The translations under genes and the position numbers were made by a program. From Parietichytrium sp. I65-24A (taxonomy: Eukaryota; Sar; Bigyra; Thraustochytrida; Thraustochytriidae), in the NCBI GenBank assembly GCA_012862575.1, contig BLSF01000019.1, forward strand, positions 310,001 to 374,000: a DNA stretch of 64,000 bases, written 5' to 3'. Shown here piece by piece: positions 18,246 through 30,100 of the stretch (positions are counted from its first letter, which is position 1; each line of letters starts with the position of its first letter). Below the pieces are notes generated by a model. It was not told the DNA's origin. It saw nothing but the letters and a program-made list of their open reading frames with translations, and made no database searches.

Positions 18246-20222
18246 CCTCTTCCCTCGCCCACCGTCAAAGTGCTACGAGCAAGCCCGGTGCGGGACCTCC
18301 AAGATGAGTTAAAAGTTAAATCAAACTATAACTCAATGTACGCGGGCACCTGAGGTCTCTGTTATGGACTGAGGGTCCTCGTGTACGACATACTGTCTGT
18401 CCATGGAAACGCTCAAACTAACCTGGAAGTTGGAGGCGTTTGTTCTGAATGTTCTCCGAGCGGAACTCGGTGAGTTTCGATCGAACTACGGTAGCTACTG
18501 AGTACCGTACTGGTTGCTATCAAGCTCTAGCCTAGAGGATTTGTCGAGGAGATATCTTACACTTGGCCTTTTTGGGAGCGTCGGTTTCCCGAGTTGGATC
18601 GAAGCACGCAAAAGCCTTGACAGCGACAGTGACAACCGTGACTTGACTTTGCTTTGCTTATCAGCTCGAGAGCACGAGCATTAGCAGTCAATTGAATTAT
18701 TTAAGCCAAGCCAACTGTTATCGTTATGCGGCTCTTTCGAGATGGTGACGACGGCGCTTTGATGGGGTGTGCGTTTTCCACTTTCTTCCGTTTTCTTTCT
18801 TGCCCTCAGGCTAATGATTACAACCGTACCGGTACGTACGTTTAGCGATGTTTAGCGCCCCTCATCATCCCTCATCTCCTGTCTTTCCTCCCTCCGCTCC
18901 CTTCTCCTCGCAGCTACAAAAAAACGCCAGCTGCCGAGTTCCTTGTGGATGGTGCTGATGGTGCAGAGAGGTAGCTCGAGCAATCTATCGGCAGGCTAGC
19001 TCGCTCGTAGAGCGATTGATGCGTGCGGAGAAGAGCTTTTAGAAGTTGTTGTTCTCTGTGCTGGTTTCTGTTCATTGAGTTCATTGAGAAGAAAACGTCG
19101 GAAAAGAATCTACCGACCTGGCTTTTTGATTGGACAATTACACTGTACTCTCTACTCACTGTCAGTACCTGTACCGTACCGGTAGGCGACTTTCGAGAAG
19201 CATTGAAAAGTCTCACAAAGTGATCGATAAGCACGCAGAGCGCGCGGCTCGGACACGTCCTGCAGGACGGCTCTTGGACTTGGCGTTTTCCCTTCTTCGC
19301 TTTCTATTCTTTCTTACTCTCCTTCTTTCTTTCTATCTTTCTATTTAAAATGGTTTTGAGTCGAGTTCTGAGAATTGACTCTGGGTTCATCCTCCGCCGC
19401 TCAATGGAGTGGGTGGGGTGGTGCTCACAGTACTAGTACGCAAGCACATTCGAAAGCACGAAAGCACGCAGTATACTAGGTGCGACATGTCCATTGCAGT
19501 GTCTGATGAATTTCTGACCGAGCATGCACTTCTGTTCACGTTAGTCATTTCTGTCACTCAGTGTCAGACGCGATCTTATGATTGGCTCTGATTGCTGCCC
19601 AACTCACAGTCTTCCCAAGTAGATTTTTGCGTTGGCAACTAACTACAGCGCCTGTCCAAACGCACACCGTGTTTAACTAAGAAGGGCGCAACGAGACGTA
19701 AAAGACGTGAAAGGAGCTCTTAGCCACTGTTTGCAAAACTTTGCAAATCGCCGATTGTATCAGTTTTCGCCAGGAACTCGCTCTAGCTAGAGACTCCACA
19801 GAGTACTGCGCGGACTGCCGCTGCGAGTGCCACTTCCGGCCAGGGCGCAAGGTAAGAAAAGATATCGTCAAATGCGACGAATGGGAAACAAAGCGTTTTT
19901 ACTGTTCATTAAATTAACTGTAGCTTATGCTCCCGATGTTGCCACGGCAACGCTGTAAGGTTTCACGGTGAGACGGTGAGGCAAGCAGACTTGTCTGTCC
20001 TCCATTTCCGTTTTTGTTTCTAACTGTGATCTGAATTTCGAAAGCGCACTGCACACTGAAACGAGTGGTAAGTTTTCGCAAAGTTCGACTCTGTTGAATG
20101 GCAGGGGTGGCAGGTGAGTTTCGATTCCAATAACTGTGAACTGGCTTACGCGAACCAGGGCTTTGAACAGATCTCTTATCTCTTGTTTTGAATCTCGAAA
20201 CTCAAACCCGCGAGTGTGTTAG

Positions 20223-20233
20223 GTACTCAGTAC
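20223..20233. promoter_or_regulatory. GTACTCAGTAC motif
   Basis: 11-bp near-perfect palindrome found four times in the window (both orientations), always between genes. Regulatory role is inferred. Confidence 0.45.
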
Positions 20234-20815
20234 TTGTACCATAAGCGCATGCGTCTCTGCGTCTCTCATTCCACATCTTCCTCTGAATTCTGGCAAGACT
20301 TACTTTTACAACTAGCTAACAATAGCAAACCTCTTTCCTCTTCCTTCAAATACGTACCATTCGGTTTAGGCGTCAAGCCCACAGTGGCAGTGCAAGATCG
20401 CCAACAGCAGTTTTAAAGTGCGCCTACACAAGCTCCATCCTATCACCCGATGCATTCGCGGTATAGCCTTAACTTGTTGCGCCCCCTGTCTTCGTTCCCC
20501 GGGGTTCCTTTCTGTTCCTCGCACGGGTCTTGGGGCGAAAGAGCGGTTTACAGTAGATGACGTTATCATACGACATTTGTACGCGCCATAGCGAAGAATA
20601 TCCCTAGTTCACTTCTTACCGTAAACGCTGATCAGGGCTATGGAGGATGCATTGCATTTTTGTTCACAGAAGAAACCGATCGAAACCTGGTCGAGCAGCC
20701 CCCATCTAGACTATTACAGTAAAGCATTACATGCTTGGTAGCCGTTCCCCGGGACTACTGGCACGGTGAGTGGTTGATGGATTGACCGATGTGCAAGATG
20801 AAAACAAACAACACT

Positions 20816-20834
20816 AACAAACAAACAAACAAAC
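20816..20834. repeat. (ACAA)n microsatellite
   Basis: Short tetranucleotide repeat in intergenic DNA. Confidence 0.85.
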
Positions 20835-21318
20835 GTCGATCGAGTTTACAACTCAACAGTCAACTTTTACGAGGATAACTTGAACATTTCGACATGACAT
20901 GTACGACATTAAAAGGATAATTTACATCAACATCGCCCAGCTTCACAATCCCACTCCTTCCACATTCTACTTTGCTCTCCTTCCTCCACTCTCTTTCCTT
21001 CTCTCTCCCTCTCTCTCTCTCTTTCATGTGTTCCCAAGAGAAGGGCACAAGACTTCACAACGGTGCCAATGTCCTACGCGAACCGCTATCGCCACCTTCT
21101 ATCGGTTTATCACCCGCCCTAGAACCTCCGAGTCCTGTATCCTTACTACTCAAACCTCTAGCACCACCGCAGTCACTGTAGCGGCGTTCGCCGCCCAAGC
21201 TCTAGCGGCACTATCGATAACGCCTAATTCCGTCTACCCCTGCTATCCAAAGCGCCCTGCTACGCCTGGTAGGGCTAGATAGCAAGGCTATAGGCTCCCA
21301 GATTCCAAATTCCAAATA

Positions 21319-21386
21319 ACAAAAAAGACAAAGAGACAAAAAAAGACAAAGAGACAAAAAAAGACAAAAAGACAAAAAAGACAACA
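21319..21386. repeat. A-rich GACAAAGA/GACAAAAA repeat
   Basis: Imperfect tandem array of a purine-rich unit around GACAAA on the plus strand, in the upstream region of the His/Gln-rich gene. Confidence 0.8.
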
Positions 21387-21909
21387 AGAGGAAGGACAAC
21401 AGAAGAGAGAAGAGGCCAAAGTATACAAAGTATACAAAGTAAGCAAAGTGGAAAGGTTCTCGTAGACAAGGAGCAACGAAGAGGCATACGAGAGAAGAGA
21501 CAACAAGCTGATCAGGAGCACCAGCACAAGTAGGAGCAAGAACAAGAGCAAGAGCAGCACAAGAAGCGCTCGCGGTCGACGCTGGCGTTGAGGGTGGTCG
21601 GGCTCCTCTTGCTGCACTCGCTCGCAGTGCATTCGTCACTTGCTCGCGAAACTGACCGCGCAGCTATTTGCGGATCCCAAAACGCCAGCCAGCACGTGCA
21701 GGTTTGTGTCAGGAGGTGCCGAGTACACAAAATTCAGATTTAACCTGGTGCGTGCCGGAAGAGAAGGGAAGAGAAGGGGAGCACGGACTGCGAGAGCTGA
21801 GAAGCAGCGCGGTGGATGGTGGTGAAAGGGAGACGGAGCGACTCGGGAGAGTGACCTCAGCGCGGCGCGGGTGCGGTGCGTTGCCTCACAGCCCAGCACT
21901 GCTCCAGAT

Positions 21910-23465
21910 ATGAAACCGACGTCCGAACAGAAGCCCAGGGGCGCGAATGGGATGGGACGCATGGGAAAGTATGACGGCAGGCTGGATGATGATGTCTCAA
22001 TTGACGCCATCAGAAAAGCGTTGTGCGCTAGCTCGGATGTCGACAGAGGGATGAATGTGGATCTGGACAAGTCCAATGCCGCCGATTTCTCGGACGCGTT
22101 GGCTCAAGTCTTGTCGCAGATCCCGGAAGATGCCGAACCACATATGGAGCAGTTTTACCCACACCACCCCGCTCTTCGTCCCGATCAAGCGCATCACCAG
22201 TTCCAGATGCAACAACGACAAATGCATCACCACAACCCCTCACAAATGCAAGGTCAAGTGGGCCACCAGCCGCATCAACAGTACCCTTCCGCACCAAACC
22301 TCAGCTTCATGCCTCAACAACCGCAACACATTCAGTCTCATCAGCACCATGATTTGCATCATCGCCAGGCTCAGCACCAAGCGCCGCCGCAGCGGATTAT
22401 TCCGGGACTCGGGACGTCCATGGGGATGCACACCACGAGCCGCGACATGGCTGCGTCGAACCAAAGTGGACTTTTGCGTGGAGCACAAAGCCTGTCTTTT
22501 GACGAATCTCGGGAAGCGCCGCACGTTGTCAAAGCAAGTGACTTTGTGACGAGTAAAGACGATTCCATGCTTTCGAGCGCGTCCCAACGCCTGAAGCAGA
22601 GCCCCCCACCTTCGGATTTTGCAATTGCGAAGGCGCTGGAAAAGTCGTACGCAGAGCGAAAAGAGCAAATAAAGCGCAAGGTTGCGACCGACTCTCAAGG
22701 GGAATTAGAAGCCAACCAAGGAGCTGGCCGGAGAAAGCGACGAAAAAAGCCTGGCCTAGAGGTAAGTTTCCGGACATTCTGAATCAATCGCAGGAGTACT
22801 TAGTGAGCTGACCAATTTTTGCTGGCTTTCAAAATGTCTTTTAATTTATCGGCACTATGCTCGCCCCGCTGGCATGTGTGTTTACCCAGCCCGGAGCAGG
22901 CGCAAAAGCTTTTCGGTACCCTGCTAATAAACCTTTCCCTATTGGGTTGGAACGTCCTCTGCTGGACCTCGTCGCAACGGGTGGTCCAGATCTCGACAGC
23001 CTCAGGCTTCAGAAATTGCGTGATGCGACGACTTTGCTTCAAGAGAGCAACCAACACGTACTTGAACCACTGACGTTGTACAAAAGGAAAGAGCTTTACG
23101 AGCTGATGGCTTCGATCGCAGAAGCGTGGAAGAATTCGGGAAAGGCTGCGTGGAAGAAAAGAATTAACAAGATCAAGGAGAATGCTAGGTATCGAAAGGC
23201 TCCTCGGAATGGCCTGGATGACAAAGAAATTAGAGAAATAGAGACTCTTCAGGCAAAGATTAGGGAGCGCGAGGCTTGGGAGAAGCGCGAGAAAATTAAG
23301 ATCAAACTCGCCAAGGGAATCTCCAAACCAGACGAATCTGGCATTGCGGGTGCTGCGGTTCAATCCTCCTTTTCCTCATCGCACTCTTCGGGTGCAGATC
23401 AGCACAGGGTGGACGACATGAACATCAATGATCAAAATAGTATATCCCCCGCGGCTTCCCCGTAG
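21910..23465 (+). CDS. His/Gln-rich protein of unknown function, possibly nuclear
   Basis: Two exons (21910-22761 and 22890-23465) encode 475 residues. After a short acidic N-terminus ('SNAADFSDALAQVLSQIPED'), residues about 75-175 are dominated by His and Gln with Met and Pro. Then comes a Ser-rich stretch and a basic cluster GRRKRRKKP at the exon junction that could be a nuclear localisation signal. The second exon is highly charged and helical ('LYKRKELYELMASIAEAWKNSGKAAWKKRINKIKEN' and 'REREAWEKREKIKIKLAKG'). I recognise no catalytic or DNA-binding fold. Gln/His-rich activation-like sequence plus a basic region suggests a transcription or chromatin cofactor, but this is a guess. The start is the first ATG in a purine-rich leader. 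It converges with the SDR gene, 96 bp apart. Confidence 0.7.
22762..22889 (+). other. 128-bp intron in the His/Gln-rich gene
   Basis: GTAAGT donor after the codon for Glu of KKPGLE; the acceptor TTTACCCAG precedes PGAGAKAFRYP. The phase is 0. The intron holds in-frame stops, and a CTGAC motif that is a candidate branch point. Choice of acceptor is inferred from frame and the pyrimidine tract; no homologue confirms it. Confidence 0.7.
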
Positions 23466-23561
23466 ATTGCACCTTTTGCACTGCTACTTGGTCTTTTTGG
23501 CACGAATTCGTTCGGATCATGAGGAGAGACATGGAGTTCTGCCAGTCTAAAGTGTGAGTAT

Positions 23562-24467
23562 TCAAGGCTGAATCACTTTGCCATCGTAGCTCATCAGCTG
23601 GCCTTGATGTTGCTTTGCGTCAAGGGTGCTGAGGACCTTGAGCAGCTTTTCCGCTGCCTCCTCTGTTGAAAAGACACGGTGCGATACATTTTTAGAGAAC
23701 GGCTTGGAGAGCTGTGTGTCCACAGTTCCTGGGTGCTATGTGGTGCATTTCGAATCAAGCGCGTCGCAACAATTATTTATTTACCCCATTAGCGTTTCGT
23801 TCACACTTTCACACTGCAATAATGTTTTTAATTTATTTGTTTCTCGGCGCATTGCGCTCATAATCCAACTTACCAACCCGATGCAGATGATTTTGCGCCT
23901 CATTCTTGTCACTTCCAGCCCCACGCATTTGTTGATCATATTTTGAGCGGCTTTGGACGCCCGGTAGCTATACCAGGATCCGATTCTGTTGTCTGAGATG
24001 CTGCCGATCTTGGCCGAAAAGTTGGCGAGCACCGTCCACCTGGATCGATCGAGGACATTCTCCTCGACAACATGCTTTGCCAAAAGGAGGGGCCCCAACG
24101 CATTTAGTTTGTAATTCTCGAGCACCCAATCCGGGTCGATATCCCGGAGTCTGCGTTCTGGACCTTTCTCTCCGCGATGCAGAATTCCAGTCGCGTTGAT
24201 CACCGCATCTACCTCGCCAATACCACGCACCGTCTCGCGGACCGAGTCCTCGTTGGTGAGATCTATCGGCGCACACTTGACGCGCTCTGGCCCAAACTCC
24301 TCCACAAGGGACTCAAGCGACGGATGGCATTTCCCGGTTCTCGGCGAACACGAAACCGTCACCCTCTCCACGTCGCCCCGGCCCAGCAGTGCCCGAGACA
24401 TTGCCATCCCAATGCCCCCACTCGCGCCGAGCACCCAGGCACGTTGGATTCCCGGAAACGTGCTCAT
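23562..24467 (-). CDS. short-chain dehydrogenase/reductase, C-factor/sniffer type
   Basis: Two exons (minus-strand order 24467-23874, then 23735-23562) encode 255 residues. The N-terminal Rossmann motif GASGGIG follows RAWVL, the catalytic Tyr-x-x-x-Lys is YRASK, with Ser in 'NFSAKIGSISDN', and 'NATGI' matches the NAG-type structural motif. The reconstructed end 'LHPGTVDTQLSKPF', followed by 'STEEAAEKLL' and ending 'DGKVIQP', is the typical tail of C-factor-like SDRs that use NAD(P)H to reduce small carbonyl compounds. The start is the ATG at 24467; the open frame upstream lacks another ATG. The substrate is unknown. Confidence 0.92.
23736..23873 (-). other. 138-bp intron in the SDR gene
   Basis: Read on the minus strand it has a GTAAGT donor after 'KIICIGL' and a CACATAG acceptor before 'HPGTVDTQL', phase 0. 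Without splicing the protein would lose the conserved HPGxVxT segment, which makes the intron well supported. It is AT-rich relative to the exons. Confidence 0.92.
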
Positions 24468-25136
24468 TGTCAAGCACCGCCAGCGGGCCCTTGTTAGAAC
24501 CAGCTCTGCCTTTCGACGGCTTGGGTTTTGGCCCACCAAGGTCGAGTGTTCTTCTCCATCTCACTCTGTTTTCGAACCAATGGAACGCCTCCAAATCTTG
24601 CGCTTTCGAGCCTCCAAAATACCTCTCCGCTCCCATCTACCAATGTTTATGCTAAGTTCTAACCAGTGACCAGCTGAGCCTCGGACGGGCTTTTGTCCTG
24701 AACACGGGACCAACTGTTTTCTGAGAAGTCGTTTTCAGTCGTGCGAGGAACATCGATTCCCGCGACGCGAGTTGGGAGATTGGGAGACAGTTCTGTGCAA
24801 CGCCGGGCTCCAACAGCCCCGAAAAGGGATGACTAAATCGAGTGTGATTTGGAGAAGCGACACAAGTTGGAGTCGGAAGTCGAAAGATATGGAGGAGCAA
24901 ACTTGAGGCGCTTTACTTTGTGATTGGACGAAAAACTCGGATTTTTAAAGGAAAAAATGAAATTGGTGTGTTTCGATAAATGTACACCACGTGTAAACCA
25001 AAGAAAAACTTCGCCGATAGACGCAGGGCGGGGGAGATCAAATGTGGAGTGAATGAAAAGCTTCCCCAAGGCCAAGCTCTATTGGCGCAGTGCGAATTCG
25101 TGCACCTGGTCATGAGCTCGTGCATGACGAGTCAAC
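24468..25136. other. intergenic between SDR and TIL-domain genes
   Basis: About 670 bp, both flanking genes on minus. It presumably holds the SDR promoter. No gene, repeat or strong motif is seen. Confidence 0.45.
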
Positions 25137-25634
25137 TTACCACGAGAAGGTCGGTAAGGTGCTGAAGTTGTCCGGGCAAGACGCCACGCAAGAGTTCGAC
25201 TCGGCATCCCAGTTTGGGGCACTCTTTGGGCAGCTGCACTTGGGCGTGCAAACTTGAAGGCACATGGAAAGAGTGTTGCCGCATACTTTGTCGCAAGACC
25301 CGCATTCGGTCCACTCACGTCCGTTGGAGCATTGCTGAACGGAGTTACTGAAGCCGCCAGGAGTGAGCACGCCACAGCTCTTCACACATTGCTTGGTCTT
25401 CTTGTTCCAATATGGGAGCTTCGCAGGGCACGCGCACTTCGGGACGCACGCCGTCGTGCAGAACCCTGTCTCCTCGCCACACACCTTCTCGCAAGACGCG
25501 CACGTGGTGAACTCTTTTCCACCGTCGCACACCAGTCCTTCTCTGATGAACGCACCCAGTCCTCCTTGACGGGAGCGTCCCTCCGCGCACACCACCGCCA
25601 CCGCGGCCACAACGAGAGCCCAAACGCGAACCAT
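25137..25634 (-). CDS. secreted protein with two TIL-type Cys-rich domains
   Basis: 165 residues beginning with a signal peptide (MVRVWALVVAAVAVVCAEG). Two similar Cys-rich modules follow: 'CDGGKEFTTCASCEKVCG...CVKSC' and 'CSNGREWTECGSCDKVCG...CVASC', each about 50 residues with ten Cys in the trypsin-inhibitor-like (TIL) arrangement. Family members inhibit proteases or occur in mucin-like surface proteins; inhibition here is inference. The stop codon is formed inside a perfect donor-like sequence (TGG-TAAGT), so a spliced form with a further exon cannot be excluded, although both domains are complete. The start is the ATG in front of the signal peptide. Confidence 0.8.
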   Translation of the reverse strand: MVRVWALVVAAVAVVCAEGRSRQGGLGAFIREGLVCDGGKEFTTCASCEKVCGEETGFCTTACVPKCACPAKLPYWNKKTKQCVKSCGVLTPGGFSNSVQQCSNGREWTECGSCDKVCGNTLSMCLQVCTPKCSCPKSAPNWDAESNSCVASCPDNFSTLPTFSW

Positions 25635-27161
25635 TTTTGGATTTGCCTTTGTTTGTCTGCCTTCACCGACACTCTCTTCTCTCTTCTCTCTTCTCGCGAC
25701 CTTTGACACCTTTGACACCTTTACCTTTGCGGGTTTGCCTACTGTGCCAATCCTTTCCTCTCTTCCACCTCACACCTTGTCTTCGTGCCCAACTATGCCC
25801 GACTATGGCAAATCATAACCAACTAAACCAATTTTTATGATCTTTCATGACTGCGACTGGGATAGATAAACTTAGGATGGGAAAGAGGGAAAGGGACTCT
25901 TTTTGCCTTTCTTGGTTGGCCACTAAACTATGGGTAGAGCAAAGCCTACCCGAAACGAAGAGATCGGATCCTCCTACAGCTTGTTGGTACCACGTCTTAG
26001 TGACCTTGGACGTAGCTTTTATGTAAATCATTGTGAATCTTTTAGGTATGTAACCCATCTTAGTAAGATCTGAGTGTCATGGCCCAGGAACAGAAGAGCA
26101 ATTCCTTTCAAAGCAACCACCGAGAAAAGAACAAACGAACATTCATGAAGCATTCGGCGAATTGCGCAAGGGGATCTGTCATGTTACGTCATGCAACGAA
26201 ACGTTCATTGTTTGTTTTGATTGATGATTGAAAGTCGAGTACTGACAGTGAGTAACGAACGTGGTCTTGCATTTCTGAGGTTGTGATGACAAAGTGCCGC
26301 AGCTCATCCATGCAAATAAATGCAGTCGCTGTCCCGCTTCACATCAGGCGCTCTCAATTGATTTGCTGCTTGCTCTTCACTCTTTAGAAGAAGAACCCAT
26401 TCAAATGTGTTTCCTCTTGCGTGGAAAGAACCGGCGCTCTGTATTACTTGAAACTGGTCTTCTTCAGTCTTTGTGTGGAGAGAACCGGTTCTTCTAACGA
26501 GCGCTGCGTCGGCGCGGTTCTTTGAGTGGGTTCTTCTTTTAAGCGGCTTTGAAAAGCAAGATGTATCGCACTGAAACTGAAGAGCTGGAGAACGAATTAG
26601 GGAAAGTATATCGGACTTGGGCTATCTCTTCGTCTTGTCGTCTCTTCGTCCTTTGGCAGCGGCTGACGTGAACGGACTGCGAAGTAATGGCCAAGGACCG
26701 CGACTTTGAGACACTTGAACAAAGAACGTAAACATTCCCTCCGTCGAGGTATCAATTGCTCTCAGGACGCTCGGAACAGTTCGGAACTTACAAACTTGCT
26801 GCTGACAAGACGCGCTCGGGAGGTGTGTAGGGCAGACAGCCAACAGACTGCGCATGACTGACGTTCGAAACAATCAACTTTAACTCGAAAGAGTTTTGCG
26901 TGCAAAAGGGTTTGCCGTGCATGCATGCAAGTGCTGCAAGCACTAGTACTGACTGTTTCAGCGGAGACTGTAGGGGCTGTAGGGGGACACTGGCTGACTC
27001 TAATTGCTGAGCACCATGCATGCAATAGCCGAGTTGTGCCAAGGAAAGCAAGTGCACACTGGAGGTAGTGCAGAGGACGCGGTGGAGAGGAGCGAGGCCG
27101 TCGGCGGAGTGAAGAGTGAAGAGTGAAGAGTGTGGGCAAGGAGAGCTGAGGGGTAACTGCG
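25635..27161. other. 1.5 kb divergent intergenic region
   Basis: Between the TIL-domain gene (minus) and the large orphan gene (plus). The left end is a CT-rich tract (25675-25700) which is a purine-rich leader on the TIL coding strand. The middle carries a MITE-like inverted repeat (26383-26543). A GAAGAGT repeat lies at about 27113-27132. No gene is recognised. Confidence 0.55.
26383..26543. mobile_element. MITE-like imperfect inverted repeat
   Basis: Left arm 26389-26405 (AGAAGAACCCATTCAAA) pairs with right arm 26521-26537 with one mismatch, and pairing extends outward a few bases. Inner blocks AAAGAACCGGCGCTC (26423-26437) and GAGCGC..GCGGTTCTTT (about 26499-26523) also correspond, and the centre carries the perfect palindrome AGAACCGGTTCT (26481-26492). 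At 160 bp without coding capacity it resembles a miniature inverted-repeat element. No target-site duplication could be confirmed by eye. Confidence 0.4.
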
Positions 27162-30100
27162 ATGGCGTCCGGGTGCTGCGCGCCCAAGCTGAAATGGGAC
27201 ATGACGGAGCAGCGGCAGATGGAGGAGGTGACGCAGGCACTGCAGTTTGCGTTTCCGCACGAGGAGAGGAGCGGTGCCGTCGCCAAAGAGTACTTGAGCT
27301 CGAAGAGTGGCAAAGCGCCTCTTAGCCCACCGTTCGTGAGCTCGACGGCGTTTTTGGAGTCTTTGGACTTTGACAGTGCTTGGAAGAGCAGATTTGGGAC
27401 CTCGGAGATGGCCGCAGCAGCAAGTGAGTTTGTCAAATACATCTGTGAGGCGCAAACCGATGTGCACGTCAACCACGATTTTTATGCGCCTTTCACATTG
27501 GTCATGGAGGAGCTCAAGCACTGGGCTGAAGAAGTTCTGCAGTACACCAAAATGTCGAGGGAAACAACCATACCCGTGATCACAGCCAGGGTTGAATACC
27601 TTCGGGGCCTTCGGACCAGAAATATCTGGCAAGAAAGACTCAACCAAATTTTGGAACAGTGTGAGGCAAGGCTTGTCGAGCTGACACACAAAGGCGCGGC
27701 GAGCCAGGTAGAATCTGCTCTGATGCAGCTTCGTAAGCTTTTCGTAAGTGAATTGGAAGATGTGACAAACGCTTTGGCTCCCGAGGAGAAGAGCCACCCC
27801 GTTCGGAAGGTTGCAGCACACATAGTTGCGGAGCCAACAATCTCACACCTTCATTCAGACTCTGTCTTTGAACTCCGGGATTGGCTTCGAAACGAGCCAA
27901 ATATTCAGGGCTGCCTGGGGGACATTATGCAAGAAAGCCGGTTCGTAATTCCTCTCATCGATGAGGATGAATCAGAGTCCGAAAGCGAATCAGAGCCAGA
28001 GACCAACGACCCTCACGCTAAACCCGAGTTACATGACCAGGAGCACGGGATCAGTCCATCGCCCGAAAGTGACATTGTGGACGAACGAATCGAGCAAGAA
28101 CATCCTCCTCGTGTTGGCATCCCTGAAAAGCAAAAGTGGTACAACTTTGGGTCTCGAATCAAGAGCAAGGTTAAGCGCGCAAAGCAGCGCGTTACTAAGG
28201 ACCATCAGAACAAAGTGGAGAAAGTAAAGCAGAAGAGCAATAACAACCAAGAGGAGGAAGCGGACTCGATTCTTCACCGTCCCGTGGTGCAAGCTCCAAA
28301 GCCTACAAAGGCCGAGATCCCAGTGGTCAAAAAGCATCCAAGACAACCGAAATCATCTTGGTCAAAGTTTGCGCGACTCGCATTCCCGGGCCAAAGTCTG
28401 GAGGAGACAACCCAGCAAGAAAAAGCGCTCCAAACAAGCTACGGGCCTCTCGCAGACACCGTGACCCAGCACCTGATTGAATGGGCCAGCAAATTTCGGC
28501 GTATGGAATCCACTCTTCTTGTACTCGCAGCAGTAGGCATGAGCTTTGCAGGAGCGGACGGGAACCATTCCTCAGGGGAGAGATTGCAATTTTCGCTGTC
28601 ATGTCACGGGGCTGAAGGTATTCCGGAATTTATCAGCTTCCACGTTCGGAAATACCGGGAGGCAAAACGCGAACTTTATCACCAAGCCAAGATGGGGGCG
28701 CATAAAGTTATGCGCTACACCAACCAGTTTGAGTCCGTGGAGGCATTTCATGTTAGCGACACGCTGTCAGAATTTGTCTCGCCTTTTACCAGCGTCTGGG
28801 AGGATCTTCTACTTTTAAAGTGCAAAAATAGTGACGGCTTTCCTGCGGCGCCAATCGACCACGATTTATCCTTACACCACGCCCTGTGCTTTATTGGAGC
28901 ATACTTTGGTGGCTCTACGAACATACCGGACGAAGAGAGCGTAATTCCATTGACGTTTGACTTGATTTTGTACGGGTACGATCCAAGGTCAACTCACCGT
29001 TTGGAAGACTTGATCAAAGTGCTGGCACATTATGAACAAGAAAATTTTCTGCGAGAAACTGTGGCGGCGTCTCCGAGCAAGAGCTCTGTTCTTGACCTGC
29101 TGAAGGAAACGATGTCTGCGCGCGTCGACTCTCTGCTCGGCGAAACAATTGCTTTAGTCAAATCGCCTTCTGGAGAGCCCATCTCCAAAATCTGGATCGA
29201 TTCCGCGGCGACATTGCAGAACGACTTTCAGGCTCTGGCGACAATCTCTCGGCAACTCTTTCCCCCCTCAATCGATGTGGTAGGAATGTTCCGGCTCGCG
29301 CTAGAAACGCAGCTGGCGACTTTGTTTGAATCCAGCGCCGTTCAGAAAGAGATGGAAAGTGACGTTTGCATGCGGCTTCACTGTGTCGGGTGGCTTGACT
29401 TGTACTTTGAGTCCGTACGTCGTTTGGATCGCCCGTGCTCGCCACTTCTTTCAGGACCGCGCCACCAGTTGGAAGCGCAAGCTGCAGTGTTGCAGAGGCT
29501 TTACGAAGACACACTCACCGCCCACTGCGAACAGGCTCGGAACAGAGTCGCTACTGGGTTGCGGAACTTGAAGCGCTCAGCGTCACCTACGGCGACTGAG
29601 TTTGACTCTGTCGAATCACTTGAGGAATCCGGAGTGCCGCTACGCTCAACTTTGCCAGCAGACTTGTTCTTCATGCTTCAATCGGAGCTACAAACAGCTC
29701 AAGTGCAGGGTATTGACGGAAACGCAATGATGTTATTCATCAAAAATGCGATCGTAAAAACGCTGCACGGATATCACGAGGCACACGTTGCCCTGCTGAG
29801 TGACCCCACAATCCCGTGCCCAGTTGAGCGTTGCTGTGTCATCATGAACGACAGCGAGGCGATGTTTAAAGACTGCAAAGAACTTTTGCAGAATGCTCAC
29901 GACGCTATGGGTGATCCTCTTGTTTTAGAAAAAGTTGACACACTGTTGAACCAGTCTGCTCTAGAGATCTTGGAGGTGACCGAGCACGGCGCTCGTCGAA
30001 TTGCTTTGGAAATCCGCACGGAACTAGCTGATGCCAAGATATCAAATGCAATCGCTTTGCTTTTTAAACGAGAGTGGGTCAACGGTGAAGTCAAGTCCGC

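Larger units (their letters stand above)
18246..21909. other. 3.7 kb intergenic region between divergent genes
   Basis: No gene recognised. Small open frames are CT-rich or low-complexity. It contains GTAC-centred palindromes (for example GGTACTCAGTAC at 20222-20233 and a one-mismatch relative at 18495-18505), several TACCGGTA/GTACCGGTA stretches (about 18828 and 19173), an AAAC repeat at about 20816-20834, CT tracts near 21000, and an A-rich repeat at 21319-21386. The last 270 bp before the next ATG are purine-rich. Confidence 0.6.
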
